This document shows positions 1 through 8,469 of a DNA stretch of 64,000 bases, piece after piece. Numbering within the stretch: the first letter of the stretch is position 1; each line of letters starts with the position of its first letter. The DNA comes from Kribbella sp. NBC_01245. Its GTDB lineage: Bacteria > Actinomycetota > Actinomycetes > Propionibacteriales > Kribbellaceae. The stretch covers positions 7,750,001-7,814,000 of the forward strand of contig NZ_CP108487.1 of NCBI RefSeq assembly GCF_036226525.1. The letters are read 5' to 3'. Both the position numbers and the translations under genes were made by a program. Below the pieces are notes generated by a model that saw nothing but the letters and a program-made list of their open reading frames with translations, was not told the DNA's origin and did no database searches.

Positions 1-230
1 TCGTCGGCGGCATCCCGGTCGTGGTCCTGACTGGTGAGGATCAGCGCGAGCAGCCAGTGACCGTCATGCCCGACCACCAGCACCGGCCGATCCTTACCCC
101 GGCTGTGGTCATCCTCGAATGGCACCCAGGTCCAAACCACCTCACCCGGATCCGCCACCCCGTCATCCGGATGCGGCGCATACTCGAGCTTGACCCGACC
201 CTCGAAATCCCCCACATACGAATCCGTCAT
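1..230 (-). CDS. PemK/MazF-like protein, N-terminal part (cut by left edge)
   Basis: The minus strand opens with an ATG at 230 and stays open to the window edge, giving the first 76 residues (MTDSYVGDFEGRVKLEYAP at the start). The order of an acidic N-terminus, a VWTWVPFEDDHSRGKDRPVLV stretch and then a strand reading LLALILTS resembles the actinobacterial PemK/MazF-like family, whose toxin members cleave mRNA. The conserved part is the GKDRPVLV turn of the MazF fold. No antitoxin gene is visible because the C-terminal half and whatever follows lie outside the window. It could equally be a non-toxic family member. Confidence 0.7.
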   Translation of the reverse strand, partial: MTDSYVGDFEGRVKLEYAPHPDDGVADPGEVVWTWVPFEDDHSRGKDRPVLVVGHDGHWLLALILTSQDHDRDAAD

Positions 231-260
231 ACGCCCGACCCTAACGGCGGCGTCCGCTTT

Positions 261-361
261 TCCTTTGCATTCATTCGTCGGAAACCGTCCTCTTGGCCCT
301 AGCCGGATCAGCACAGGTCGGCGGCGGGAGAGGACGGCTTCCGACGAATGAATGCAAAGGA
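261..361. repeat. Long inverted repeat, hairpin family copy 1
   Basis: The arms 261-293 and 329-361 are complementary at 32 of 33 positions around a 35-nt loop. The right arm ends 4 nt from the stop codon of the GNAT gene at 365, on its 3' side. The arm contains CATTCGTCGGAA, which recurs in the copy at 19089. The loop resembles the loop of the copy at 31065. The element may act as a strong terminator or 3' stabiliser for the minus-strand gene, but has no uridine tract typical of an intrinsic terminator. Confidence 0.9.
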
Positions 362-364
362 GGG

Positions 365-1306
365 TCAGGGGAGCGTGCGGTAGCGGTAGCGGTAGGCCTC
401 GGTGAAGCTCAGGGTGGTGTAGGTGGTTAGGGCGGGGGTGTTTTCCTCGACCACCTCCAGGTAGGTGCGGCGTGCGCCCAGCGAACCGGCCCAGCGGGCG
501 AGGCCGCGGAGTACGGCGGTGCCGAGGCCGCGGCGGCGGTAGGCGTCGCGGACGTGGACGGTGTCGATGCCGAGCCAGTGCCCGGTCATGGCACCACGCC
601 CAACGGCAGCGATCTGGCCGTCGATGCGGATCGAGGCGAACCCCACCGGCCCGGTAGGACCTTCGAGCATCTGGCGACCGATAGCGGGCACCACCTCGGC
701 GGTCGCGTCGTACCACTCGTCGTCGGGTCTGTCGGTCACCTGGACCTCATAGCCCGGATCGGCGTTCACCAGGTCTATCGAGGTGTGCAGGATCAGTACG
801 TCGGACTGGTGCGGACGCGCGTCCACCCAGCCCTCGTCGCGTAGTACCTCCTCCAACGGGCTCCCGAGCACGGTCAGCGCCAAGGGCGGCAGCCGCCGGG
901 TGCGGTAGAAGTCGGCCACCTCCGCGAGGGCTTTCTCCACCGGCATACCTGGATCGCCGTACGGCAGCAGGGAGTTCCCTCGGCCGGTCCAGCCGCCGGA
1001 GGCGCGGAGTAGCCAGTCACCGAGCTGGATCGTCTCGGCCGCTGGACGGTTCAGGCCCGTCGCGAGCAGGAGCTGGTCCCGGTCGACCCGGCGCAGGGGG
1101 ATGGCCTGGATGGGCTTGGCCGCTTCCACCCGGTCGAGCGGAACGGCCTCCAGCGAGGCGTCAGCGCGCCGTACGACCAAGCCCTGACCGTCAAGCGCCT
1201 GCAGTACGCCGAGGACGTCCGTGCGGGTGTGGCCGTCTACGGGCTCCGGCAGGCGGTACCGGACCACGACACGGTGGCCGATATCACGGGCGGACAAGCC
1301 TGACAC
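365..1306 (-). CDS. GNAT N-acetyltransferase, cg3035/Rv0428c-like
   Basis: This 313-residue protein has a C-terminal GNAT fold: WLGIDTVHVRDAYRRRGLGTAVLR is the acetyl-CoA pyrophosphate-binding loop (RRRGLG) near residue 255, followed by a YLEVVEEN strand. The N-terminal half is an extended domain typical of the long actinobacterial GNATs of the cg3035/Rv0428c type. The substrate is unknown. Translation starts at GTG 1304-1306 with AGGAG about 8 nt upstream. The gene is divergent from fdxA across 130 bp that must hold both promoters. Its 3' end abuts a long hairpin. Confidence 0.85.
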   Translation of the reverse strand: MSGLSARDIGHRVVVRYRLPEPVDGHTRTDVLGVLQALDGQGLVVRRADASLEAVPLDRVEAAKPIQAIPLRRVDRDQLLLATGLNRPAAETIQLGDWLLRASGGWTGRGNSLLPYGDPGMPVEKALAEVADFYRTRRLPPLALTVLGSPLEEVLRDEGWVDARPHQSDVLILHTSIDLVNADPGYEVQVTDRPDDEWYDATAEVVPAIGRQMLEGPTGPVGFASIRIDGQIAAVGRGAMTGHWLGIDTVHVRDAYRRRGLGTAVLRGLARWAGSLGARRTYLEVVEENTPALTTYTTLSFTEAYRYRYRTLP

Positions 1307-1436
1307 GATGCGGACTCCTGGCAGAGTGGGGCGAGTATTACCGTGATACTAAGACTGTCAGCACCACCCCAGTGACAGCTGTACCTGCGATCGCCGCCCG
1401 AACCCCGTGCGATCGCCGGCCATAGGAGGAGTACCA

Positions 1437-1763
1437 GTGACCTACGTCATCGCGCAGCCGTGTGTTGACCTCAAGGACCTCGCCTGCGTCGAGGAGTGTC
1501 CTGTCGACTGCATCTACGAAGGCAACCGGATGCTCTACATCCACCCGGACGAGTGTGTCGACTGCGGTGCGTGCGAGCCGGTCTGTCCGGTGGAGGCCAT
1601 CTACTACGAGGACGACACCCCGGAGCAGTGGAAGGACTTCTACACCGCGAACGTCGATTTCTTCAACGATCTCGGCAGCCCGGGCGGCGCGTCCAAGATG
1701 GGCAAGATCGACAAGGACCACCCGTTCGTCGCGGCCCTGCCCCCGCAGGAGCACGACGAGTAA
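1437..1763 (+). CDS. fdxA: 7Fe ferredoxin FdxA/FdxC
   Basis: This 108-residue electron carrier has the cysteine pattern of a seven-iron ferredoxin: C9, C17, C21 and C25, then C40, C43, C46 and C50. By family knowledge C9, C17 and C50 hold a [3Fe-4S] cluster and C21, C40, C43 and C46 a [4Fe-4S] cluster. The start is GTG 1437, with AGGAGGA at 1424-1430; an upstream in-frame ATG at 1407 would add ten residues not found in the family. It serves soluble redox partners such as cytochromes P450 or oxidoreductases. In many actinobacteria it sits next to lysine-biosynthesis genes, and dapD lies 1 kb away here. Confidence 0.95.
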   Translation: MTYVIAQPCVDLKDLACVEECPVDCIYEGNRMLYIHPDECVDCGACEPVCPVEAIYYEDDTPEQWKDFYTANVDFFNDLGSPGGASKMGKIDKDHPFVAALPPQEHDE

Positions 1764-1770
1764 GCAGTCC

Positions 1771-2742
1771 TCAGTCTTCGGCCACGTCCACATGGACGTG
1801 GTCCAAATGCCGCAGCGTGTCGTTGTTTCCGGCACGCTGCGGCGCTTTGTATTCCCGCCAGCCGGAGCTCGAGCGCGTGCCCGACGTCCAGATCTTGTCG
1901 CTGAAGATCACCGTGGTGATGCCCAGCTTCTCGGCATGCGCGACCAGGTAGTTCGCATAGACCCAGCCCTTGCGGGTGTTCGCCTTCGAGATCGGCCGCA
2001 CGAACACGTCCACCGCCCGGCCGTCGTAATGCGCCGAGCCCTCCATGTGCCCGGACCGCACGCCACCGGCCGCATAACCACCGGTCGGCAGCTTGCCGAA
2101 GGTCTCGATCAGGTTCTTCCGCACGGCGTCCGCGCGCGGCGTCAGTCCGTTGGCGCCGAGCTGCTCCGGGGCGTAACCGCCATGCCGGACCACACACGTG
2201 AACGCCGCTGCCACCTGCCCGGTCAGCGATGACGCGATCACGGCCGCGTCGTCCGCATGATCGGCATACGCGTCCGGGAAGGCACTGCGCTGGACCTTGT
2301 CCGCCGCGACCGTGACGGCCAGCTTCTCGTAGCCCTTGATCTTCACGAGCGCGTCGTAGAACTTGCCCGCGGCGTAATGCGGATCGCGGACCTGCGTCGC
2401 CGTACCCCAGCCCTGCGAAGGCCGTTGCTGGAACAGGCCGAGCGAATCCCGGTCGCCGTGGTTGAGGTTGCGCAGATCGGATTCCTGGTACGCCGTGGCG
2501 AGTGCGACCGTGACGGCCCGGACCGGCAGCCCGCGCCGGGTCGCGACGCCCGCGATGATCGCCGCGTTCTCGGCCTGGTCCAGGTCGAGCTCCACCTCGG
2601 TCGGACCGGCCTTGGCCAGGCACTGCTCGCGCAGCGGCACGGGCCCGATGCCCTCGCTGCCGAGCCACGCCATCGCTCCCGCGGCGGCGACGGCCGTCAC
2701 GGTGAGCAATCCGGTGACCACGAGGAAGTGGCGTCCGTTCAT
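1771..2742 (-). CDS. Exported protein with lytic-transglycosylase-like region
   Basis: The protein is about 323 residues. It begins MNGRHF followed by one hydrophobic segment (residues about 5-27) that is a signal anchor. A region near residues 75-105 reading AYQESDLRNL, then GDRDSLGLFQQRPSQGWG resembles the goose-lysozyme/lytic-transglycosylase fold, with a glutamate in YQESDL. The C-terminal half (SAHYDGRAVDVF and a final HLDHVHVD) is a conserved actinobacterial extracellular domain. The ATG at 2742 is preferred over that at 2748 because GAGG lies 7 nt upstream of it. It probably acts on the cell wall, but enzyme activity is not demonstrated. It converges on fdxA with a 7-nt gap. Confidence 0.65.
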   Translation of the reverse strand: MNGRHFLVVTGLLTVTAVAAAGAMAWLGSEGIGPVPLREQCLAKAGPTEVELDLDQAENAAIIAGVATRRGLPVRAVTVALATAYQESDLRNLNHGDRDSLGLFQQRPSQGWGTATQVRDPHYAAGKFYDALVKIKGYEKLAVTVAADKVQRSAFPDAYADHADDAAVIASSLTGQVAAAFTCVVRHGGYAPEQLGANGLTPRADAVRKNLIETFGKLPTGGYAAGGVRSGHMEGSAHYDGRAVDVFVRPISKANTRKGWVYANYLVAHAEKLGITTVIFSDKIWTSGTRSSSGWREYKAPQRAGNNDTLRHLDHVHVDVAED

Positions 2743-2788
2743 CGGCATACCTCGCTCAACGCGCGGACGCCGTACCAGGGTTCCGGGT

Positions 2789-3730
2789 TCATGCGTTGGC
2801 GTGCAGCGCCTCGTTCAGGGTGATGCCCTGACCCTTGCGCGGCCGGGCCTCCACAGCACCACTGACCGAGTTGCGGATGAACAGCAGGCCTGGCTGACCG
2901 GACAGCTCGCGCGCCTTCACGACCTTGCCGTCCGGGAGGGTGACCTTGGTGCCGGCGGTGACGTAGAGCCCTGCCTCGACTACGCAGTCGTCGCCGAGGG
3001 AGATACCGGTACCACCGTTGGCGCCGAGCAGGCAGCGCTCGCCGATCGAGACGACCTGAGTGCCGCCGCCCGACAGCGTGCCCATGATCGAGGCGCCCGC
3101 GCCGATATCGCTACCGTCACCGACCACGACGCCGGCCACGATCCGCCCTTCCACCATCGACGTACCGAGGGTGCCGGCGTTGAAGTTCACGAAGCCCTCG
3201 TGCATCACGGTGGTGCCCTCGGCCAGGTGTGCGCCGAGCCGGACCCGGTCCGCGTCGCCGATCCGCACGCCACTCGGCACGACGTAATCGGTCATCCGGG
3301 GGAACTTGTCCACGCTCGTGACCGACAGGTGCAACCCGGCGGCCCGCGCGCGCAGCCGGACCTGCTCCAGCTCGTCGACGGGAACGGGCCCGTGCGACGT
3401 CCAGGCGTTGTTCGGCAGGGCGCCGAAGATGCCGTCCAGGTTCAGCCCGTGCGGGCGGACCAGGCGGTGCGACAGCAGGTGCAGTCGCAGATAGGCGTCA
3501 GCCACATCCGCCGGGGCCTCGCCGAGGGTGATGACCGTCTGCACGACCTCACGCCGGACCTGGCGCAGCTCGTCCTTGCCCTCGGCGGCGACCAGTTCGG
3601 CCGGGGCCTTCGCGTCCGCGGGCGCCTCGCCGAGTTCGGGCGCCGGGTACCAGACGTCGAGAACGCTGCCGTTCTGGGTGACGGTGGCGAGGCCGAAGCC
3701 CCACGCGCGGGAGTGGAGGTTGTCAGTCAT
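2789..3730 (-). CDS. dapD: Tetrahydrodipicolinate N-succinyltransferase DapD
   Basis: The enzyme transfers succinate from succinyl-CoA to tetrahydrodipicolinate in the succinylase branch of lysine and meso-diaminopimelate synthesis. The 313 residues match the actinobacterial DapD type, longer than the E. coli form. The C-terminal half is a left-handed beta helix of hexapeptide repeats (for example VGDGSDIGAGASIMGTLSGG at about 200-220), and the N-terminal domain contains GLNLDGIFGALPNNAWTS. dapE lies 17 kb away in the window, as in M. tuberculosis where Rv1201c and Rv1202 are adjacent. It is divergent from the nucleoside hydrolase across 55 bp. Confidence 0.95.
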   Translation of the reverse strand: MTDNLHSRAWGFGLATVTQNGSVLDVWYPAPELGEAPADAKAPAELVAAEGKDELRQVRREVVQTVITLGEAPADVADAYLRLHLLSHRLVRPHGLNLDGIFGALPNNAWTSHGPVPVDELEQVRLRARAAGLHLSVTSVDKFPRMTDYVVPSGVRIGDADRVRLGAHLAEGTTVMHEGFVNFNAGTLGTSMVEGRIVAGVVVGDGSDIGAGASIMGTLSGGGTQVVSIGERCLLGANGGTGISLGDDCVVEAGLYVTAGTKVTLPDGKVVKARELSGQPGLLFIRNSVSGAVEARPRKGQGITLNEALHANA

Positions 3731-3785
3731 ACCGAAAGCCTGCCAGATGTATGGGCAACAGTAGAATCCCGGTGGAGGCTACCTG

Positions 3786-4640
3786 ATGGCTCAATCGCTC
3801 GTGCTGGATACAGACCTGGGTACCGACGTCGACGATGTGCTTGCGCTGGCGGTGTTGCTGGGCTCGCCGGAGCTCAAGCTGGAGGGCATCACCACGGTGT
3901 ACGGCGATGTCCTGTTGCGGGCGCGGATGGCCAGCCGGGTGGCGGCCATCGCGGGTCGTTCGGTCGGACCGATCGTGCCCGGGATAGGCGAACCACGGTC
4001 CGGCCGCGAGGTGTATTGGCCCGGTCACGAAGGCGCGCTGATGAACGGCCTCGACCGCGAGCAGGTCAATACGTCGTACGACGCCGCGCAAGTCCTCGCC
4101 TCGGCGACCACCGTGCTGGCCATCGGCCCGCTGACGAATCTGGCCGCCGCGCTGGAGCGCGAGGATTCCGTGCCCAAGCAGTTGGTGCTGATGGGTGGCG
4201 AGTTCGTCGACGGCCAGGTCGAGCACAACATCCACTGCGACGTCGACGCGGCCGTGGTCGTGTTCGGTTCGGAGCAGCCGGTGACGATCATCGGGCTGGA
4301 CCAGACCCGGCGGCTGCAGTTCGGCCTGCCGGTGGTGGAGCAGCTCGCCGCCGCCGGTGAGCTCGGCGCGCTGCTGGCCGCCGAGATGCGCCAGTACTGG
4401 GGATTCCGCGGTGAGAACCACAACGTCCCGCACGATCCGGCCGCCGCGTTGATGCTGGTCGAGCCCGACCTCTTCAGCTTCGAACGCGGCCGCATCGACG
4501 TCGTACCGAAAGGCCCCGACGCCGGCCTGACCCGCTTCACGCCCGACCCGAACGGCCCCCACCGCATCTGCACCGACCTGGACCCCCTCCGCGTCAACCG
4601 CGGCCTCATCACCCGAATCCACACCGCCTGCACGGTCTGA
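3786..4640 (+). CDS. Inosine/uridine-preferring nucleoside hydrolase family protein
   Basis: This 284-residue enzyme should cleave the N-glycosidic bond of ribonucleosides to ribose and free base in salvage. It carries the calcium-binding motif DTDLGTDVDD at residues 8-17, LAIGPLTNLAAAL near 115, LMGGEF near 138 and a late HDPAAAL segment that supplies the last metal ligand (D) and a histidine. GGAGG lies upstream of ATG 3786, and TAGAAT at about 3763 is a possible -10 box. It stands alone downstream of the divergent dapD. Specificity among purine, pyrimidine or other ribosides cannot be read from the sequence. Confidence 0.9.
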   Translation: MAQSLVLDTDLGTDVDDVLALAVLLGSPELKLEGITTVYGDVLLRARMASRVAAIAGRSVGPIVPGIGEPRSGREVYWPGHEGALMNGLDREQVNTSYDAAQVLASATTVLAIGPLTNLAAALEREDSVPKQLVLMGGEFVDGQVEHNIHCDVDAAVVVFGSEQPVTIIGLDQTRRLQFGLPVVEQLAAAGELGALLAAEMRQYWGFRGENHNVPHDPAAALMLVEPDLFSFERGRIDVVPKGPDAGLTRFTPDPNGPHRICTDLDPLRVNRGLITRIHTACTV

Positions 4641-4713
4641 AAAACCAAGCGCGTCCATCGGCGCGAAGTGGTCTACTTGGCGGCCGGTACCGCGACCCCA
4701 AGGAGAGTTCACC

Positions 4714-5580
4714 ATGCGCCCCGCCTGGCTGGACCCGGTCGAACCCGACGTGCTCGCGGCGACCGGAGCGACAACGGTCGACGAGTTGACCGGGGAAACC
4801 CTGCGGCAGTGGGGTTCTTCCGAGGTCTGGCGCCTGACGTCCGCGAACGGCCGCAGCGTCATCGTCAAGCGCGGAACCGACAGCCAGACCGCGGAAGCGA
4901 ATGCGTACGAACAGCTCGTCATCCCGCTTGGTCTTCCTGCCCCGACGTTGTTCCGCCTGCACCGGGATGCTGACGCGATCATCCTGGTCCTCGCGGACGC
5001 GGGTGCGGCAACGCTGGAGCAACGGCCGAGCCGCGAGGGATACCTGGCCGCCGCGGAGTTACTCGTCACGATCGGGAGCGTCGCGGCTTCGCAGGCTCGG
5101 TCGCAGCGGCTCGACGGTCTCATCGGCCAGATTCCCGACGGCGAGCTGCGGGCGAAGACGCTTGCGCTCGCCGTACCTGCGCTGCGCGAGCTGGGGCAGA
5201 CCTCTCCACACCGGGTCGTACACGGCGACTTCGTGCCAAAGAACCTGGTGTCCGACGGCGTCACTTGGACCGCGATCGACTGGCCCGCGGCGTACGTCGC
5301 TCCGCACCTGGCCGACCTCTACACGCTGACCCGGGAGGCCCGGAAGGACGGCGTCGATCCGGCCGAAGTGGTTGCCCACTACAACGTTGTCAGCGGCAAC
5401 GACCCGGAGTTGACGCAAAAGCAGCTGGCGGTCGGGGGAATCAGCTTCACCCTGCAAGCACTGACCTGGATCGTCACCGAGGGACGCCGTACGGTGCCCG
5501 AGTCGCTGACCTGGATCGACGGCCTGCTCGCCGACCTGCGCGAGCTCACCACGACGCTGGAGAATGGGGTCATCCAATGA
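4714..5580 (+). CDS. Aminoglycoside-phosphotransferase-fold kinase
   Basis: The protein is 288 residues with the APH/choline-kinase fold: an N-terminal lobe with VIVKRG (ATP lysine), and the catalytic loop VVHGDFVPKNLV near residue 170 followed by AIDWPAA, equivalent to the HxDxxxxN and DxD/DFG motifs. It probably phosphorylates a small molecule; nothing indicates an antibiotic. AAGGAGAG precedes the ATG. It is translationally coupled to the next gene through an ATGA overlap at 5577-5580, so the two products likely act together. Confidence 0.8.
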   Translation: MRPAWLDPVEPDVLAATGATTVDELTGETLRQWGSSEVWRLTSANGRSVIVKRGTDSQTAEANAYEQLVIPLGLPAPTLFRLHRDADAIILVLADAGAATLEQRPSREGYLAAAELLVTIGSVAASQARSQRLDGLIGQIPDGELRAKTLALAVPALRELGQTSPHRVVHGDFVPKNLVSDGVTWTAIDWPAAYVAPHLADLYTLTREARKDGVDPAEVVAHYNVVSGNDPELTQKQLAVGGISFTLQALTWIVTEGRRTVPESLTWIDGLLADLRELTTTLENGVIQ

Positions 5581-6470
5581 GGCTGCTCGTGCTCGGCGGC
5601 ACGAAGTACCTCGGCCGCCACCTGGTCGAGGCCGCGCTCCGGGATGGGCACGACGTCACCCTGTTCAACCGCGGCCAGACCGGCCAGGGGTTGTTCCCGA
5701 CAGCGAGCCAGCTGCGAGGCGACCGAAGCCGGCCCGACGCGCTGGCCGAGGGCGAGTGGGACGGCGTCGTCGACTTCTCCGGGTTCGTCGGCACGGACGT
5801 TCGACGTACTGCGGAATTGCTCGCGGACCGGGTCGGCCAGTACACGTTCATGTCGACCATCGGCGTCTACGCGGACAAGGTCACGCCGTACCAAACCGAG
5901 GCGGCGCCGCTGGTCGGTTGGCCCGACGGTACGGCGGATGACGCCTTCAGCATGGACGTCTACGGCGCACAAAAGGTGCGCTGCGAGCAGATCCTCACGG
6001 ACGTACTGGGCGAGCGGGCGACGTACGTGCGATCCGGGTTCATCGTCGGGCGGTATGGCCCGGACTTCGGTCCGTGGGGCCAGCCACTGGCGGAGGGGCG
6101 GCAGTTGGATTGCGCCGCGCGTCCAGACCAGCCGCTCCAGTATCTCGACGCCCGGGACCTCGCGGACTTTCTGCTCAAAGTCACGGCCGAGCGCCGGCCC
6201 GGTCCGTTCAACGCGGTCAGCCCGACGCTGACGATCGAGGCATTTCTCGACGCCTGGCAGCGGGTGGCGCGCAAGCCGGTGCCGGTGGACTGGAACCCGG
6301 CGACCGACTATCTCGGCCTGCCGCATGACGGCAGTAACGACGGAACCTTCCAGCTGGACAACACCCGCGCTCTTAAGGCCGGCCTACGTGTGCGGGCTGC
6401 CGGGGAGACCGCCGCCGACTACATCGCGTGGATCCGCGAGGGCAACACCCCGCCACCACCGCCGCATTAA
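5577..6470 (+). CDS. NAD-dependent epimerase/reductase, extended SDR-like
   Basis: This 297-residue protein starts MRLLVLGGTKYLGRHLVEAAL, a Rossmann NAD(P)-binding motif (GGTKYLG). It keeps the MSTIGVY strand, a downstream AQKVRCEQIL segment, and LDARDLADFLL, as in atypical extended SDRs of the GDP-sugar/isoflavone-reductase-like group. A canonical YxxxK is not evident: the candidate is Y-G-A-Q-K in DVYGAQK near residue 130, which does satisfy Y-x3-K. The start is the ATG of the ATGA overlap with the kinase. The tail is proline-rich. It converges on lacI with the stop codons overlapping at 6467-6470. Confidence 0.8.
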   Translation: MRLLVLGGTKYLGRHLVEAALRDGHDVTLFNRGQTGQGLFPTASQLRGDRSRPDALAEGEWDGVVDFSGFVGTDVRRTAELLADRVGQYTFMSTIGVYADKVTPYQTEAAPLVGWPDGTADDAFSMDVYGAQKVRCEQILTDVLGERATYVRSGFIVGRYGPDFGPWGQPLAEGRQLDCAARPDQPLQYLDARDLADFLLKVTAERRPGPFNAVSPTLTIEAFLDAWQRVARKPVPVDWNPATDYLGLPHDGSNDGTFQLDNTRALKAGLRVRAAGETAADYIAWIREGNTPPPPPH

Positions 6471-7465
6471 CGCGGGACGGAACTGGCGCGGATGTGGAGC
6501 TGGGTCGGGAGGGTGACCGTCGACGGCGGACGGCCGGGTTCGGCGATGCGTTCCTTGAGTAGTAGGCCGGCGCGGCGGCCGAGCTCGTACGTTGGCTGGG
6601 CGACCGTGGTGAGCGACGGTACGACCAGCTTGGCCCACGGGATGTCGTCGAAGCCGACGATGGCGATGTCGTCGGGAGCGCGTAGACCTCGTTTGGCCAG
6701 GCACTCGAGCGCGCCGACGGTCATCAGGTTGTTCGCCACGAAGAGCGCCTCGGGCGGTTCGGGCAGGTCGAGCAGACTCTCCATCGCCTCGAACCCGCCG
6801 GCCTCGCGGAAATCGGCGTGCCGGACGAGGTCCTTGTTGGACCGGATCCCCGCACCGCGCAGGGCCGCGCGATAACCCGCCAGCCGGTCCATTGCCGTAC
6901 TGACCTTGCGCGGTCCGGTGATGCACGCGATCCGGCGATAGCCGCCATCGATCAAATGGCGTACGCCCTCGGCCGCGCCGTGTTCGTTGTCGACCAGCAC
7001 GGTGTCGGCGTCGACCCCGTCCACCTTGCGGTCGATCAGCACCATCGGCGTCTTGGCCTCGTGCAACTGCCGCACCCCGTCCGCCGTACTGGTCGGGGAG
7101 ATCACCACGCCGGCCATCTGCTCGGTCAATACGGCCGACGCGTACGCCGATTCCTTGGCCGGGTCCTCGTCGCTGTTGCAGAGCACGACGTGGTAGCCCT
7201 CGGTCTGGGCGATGTCCTCCAGGCCGCGGACGAGTGAGGTGAAGAACGGGTTCTCGATATCGGAGATGACCACGGCCCACAGGTTGGTGCTGGCTCGGCG
7301 CAGGTTCCGCGCGACGCCGTTCGGGCGGTAGCCGAGTTTCGCCACGGCGGCCTGGACCTTCTCGGCCAGCACCGGGTCGACGTTGCGCCGGCCGCTCAGC
7401 ACCCGGGAGACCGTGGCAGGGGAGACACCCGAGCTACGCGCCACGTCGTAGATCGTCGTCGTCAT
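6467..7465 (-). CDS. LacI-family transcriptional regulator of the sugar locus
   Basis: This 332-residue repressor begins MTTTIYDVARSSGVSPATVSRVL, the LacI helix-turn-helix and hinge (residues 1-60), followed by a periplasmic-binding-like domain with NVVISDIENPFFTSLV-type strands and GFDDIPWAKL near 275. The start is ATG 7465; in-frame codons further upstream lie inside the region facing the kinase gene and lack a ribosome site. The likely operators are the palindromes at 9165 and 9308 between the SIS gene and the ABC transporter. The effector is probably a sugar or phosphosugar handled by the adjacent kinase and isomerase. Confidence 0.92.
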   Translation of the reverse strand: MTTTIYDVARSSGVSPATVSRVLSGRRNVDPVLAEKVQAAVAKLGYRPNGVARNLRRASTNLWAVVISDIENPFFTSLVRGLEDIAQTEGYHVVLCNSDEDPAKESAYASAVLTEQMAGVVISPTSTADGVRQLHEAKTPMVLIDRKVDGVDADTVLVDNEHGAAEGVRHLIDGGYRRIACITGPRKVSTAMDRLAGYRAALRGAGIRSNKDLVRHADFREAGGFEAMESLLDLPEPPEALFVANNLMTVGALECLAKRGLRAPDDIAIVGFDDIPWAKLVVPSLTTVAQPTYELGRRAGLLLKERIAEPGRPPSTVTLPTQLHIRASSVPR

Positions 7466-7524
7466 GCTCACTCCCGCGCTCGATCCCAGATCCGTCAGGA
7501 CCAAGAATCTCACGGTCGCGTCGT

Positions 7525-8469
7525 TCAGGCGGGGAAGGCGGCCCTGGTGAGGAGCGCGAGCGCGTCGGTCCGGGCCGGGGCCGATGCGGCCGCGCCGCTG
7601 ACCGTGGTGGAGAGCGCTCCGGCGGCGTTGGCCAGTTCCACGGCCTCGAGCAGTGAGGCGCCGGCCGCGATGGAGGCGGCGAGCGAACCGCAGAAGGCGT
7701 CGCCCGCGCCGACGGTGTCGATGGTCGCGACGTCGTGGCCGCCGATCCGGTGCTCTTGGCCGGCGGATCGGTCGAGCAGGTAGACGCCGCGGGAGCCGAG
7801 GGTGATCACGCAGCCTTGCAGGTCCCACTCGTCGGCAAGCCGGCGGGCGATCCGCGGCAAGGCATCCTCGTCGTCGCAGCTCTGGCCGGTGAGTTCGGCG
7901 GCCTCGACCTCGTTCGGCACCAGGATGTCGACCACGTCGGCCAGGCCGGCATCGACCGGTCCCGCCGGTGCCGGGTTGAAAATCGTGGTCGCGCCCGCGG
8001 CCTTGGCCATCCGGAGAGCGGTACGACTGGCCTCGACCGGGAGCTCGAGTTGGACGCTGAGCACGCGGCACCTGGTCAGTACGTCGGCCGCGGCCTCGAC
8101 CTGAGCGGTACTGATCGCGGCGTTCGCCCGGGACACGATGATGATCGAGTTGCTGCCATCGGGGAGAACCACCGGCAGGCCGACACCGGTACCGAGCCGG
8201 GGATGCCGGAGCACCCGGCCGGTGTGCACCCCGTGATCGGCCAGCAGTGCGAGGAACTCGTCGCCATACCGATCGGCGCCGACCGTGCCGACGATCGCCG
8301 TACTCGCACCCATCCGGGCCGCCGCGACCGCCTGGTTCACGCCTTTGCCGCCGAGGAACTCCGCGAATCCCGTGCCGTGCAAGGTCTCACCGGGCAGCGG
8401 CCGCCGTTCCGCGCTCGCCACCAGGTCCTTCATGAAACTGCCCAGCACCGCGACGTCGTACGCCGTCAT
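7525..8469 (-). CDS. PfkB-family sugar kinase, ribokinase-like
   Basis: This 314-residue kinase has the two PfkB signatures: an N-terminal GG region (FLGGKGVNQAVAAARMGA near residue 40) and the C-terminal DTVGAGDAFCGSLAAS near 250, whose aspartate is the catalytic base and whose GAGD forms the anion hole. The family phosphorylates ribose, fructose phosphates or other sugars. Its ATG overlaps the SIS stop (TGATG), so it is the second gene of a two-gene minus-strand unit. lacI follows 60 bp downstream. Confidence 0.9.
   Translation of the reverse strand: MTAYDVAVLGSFMKDLVASAERRPLPGETLHGTGFAEFLGGKGVNQAVAAARMGASTAIVGTVGADRYGDEFLALLADHGVHTGRVLRHPRLGTGVGLPVVLPDGSNSIIIVSRANAAISTAQVEAAADVLTRCRVLSVQLELPVEASRTALRMAKAAGATTIFNPAPAGPVDAGLADVVDILVPNEVEAAELTGQSCDDEDALPRIARRLADEWDLQGCVITLGSRGVYLLDRSAGQEHRIGGHDVATIDTVGAGDAFCGSLAASIAAGASLLEAVELANAAGALSTTVSGAAASAPARTDALALLTRAAFPA

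Noticed and set aside
261..361. Insertion-sequence terminal repeats for the hairpins
   Set aside because: The arms are separated by only 17-50 nt with no coding capacity, and no target-site duplications were seen.
1407..1436. ATG 1407 as the ferredoxin start
   Set aside because: It adds ten residues outside the family and has no ribosome site, while GTG 1437 has AGGAGGA.
3723..5264. 513-residue reading frame on the minus strand
   Set aside because: It is antisense to the nucleoside hydrolase and kinase genes, with low-complexity composition typical of high-GC shadow frames.
6467..8071. 534-residue extension of the LacI gene upstream
   Set aside because: The LacI family begins at MTTTIYDVA (7465); the extension lies antisense or out of frame over the PfkB gene and is not protein-like.
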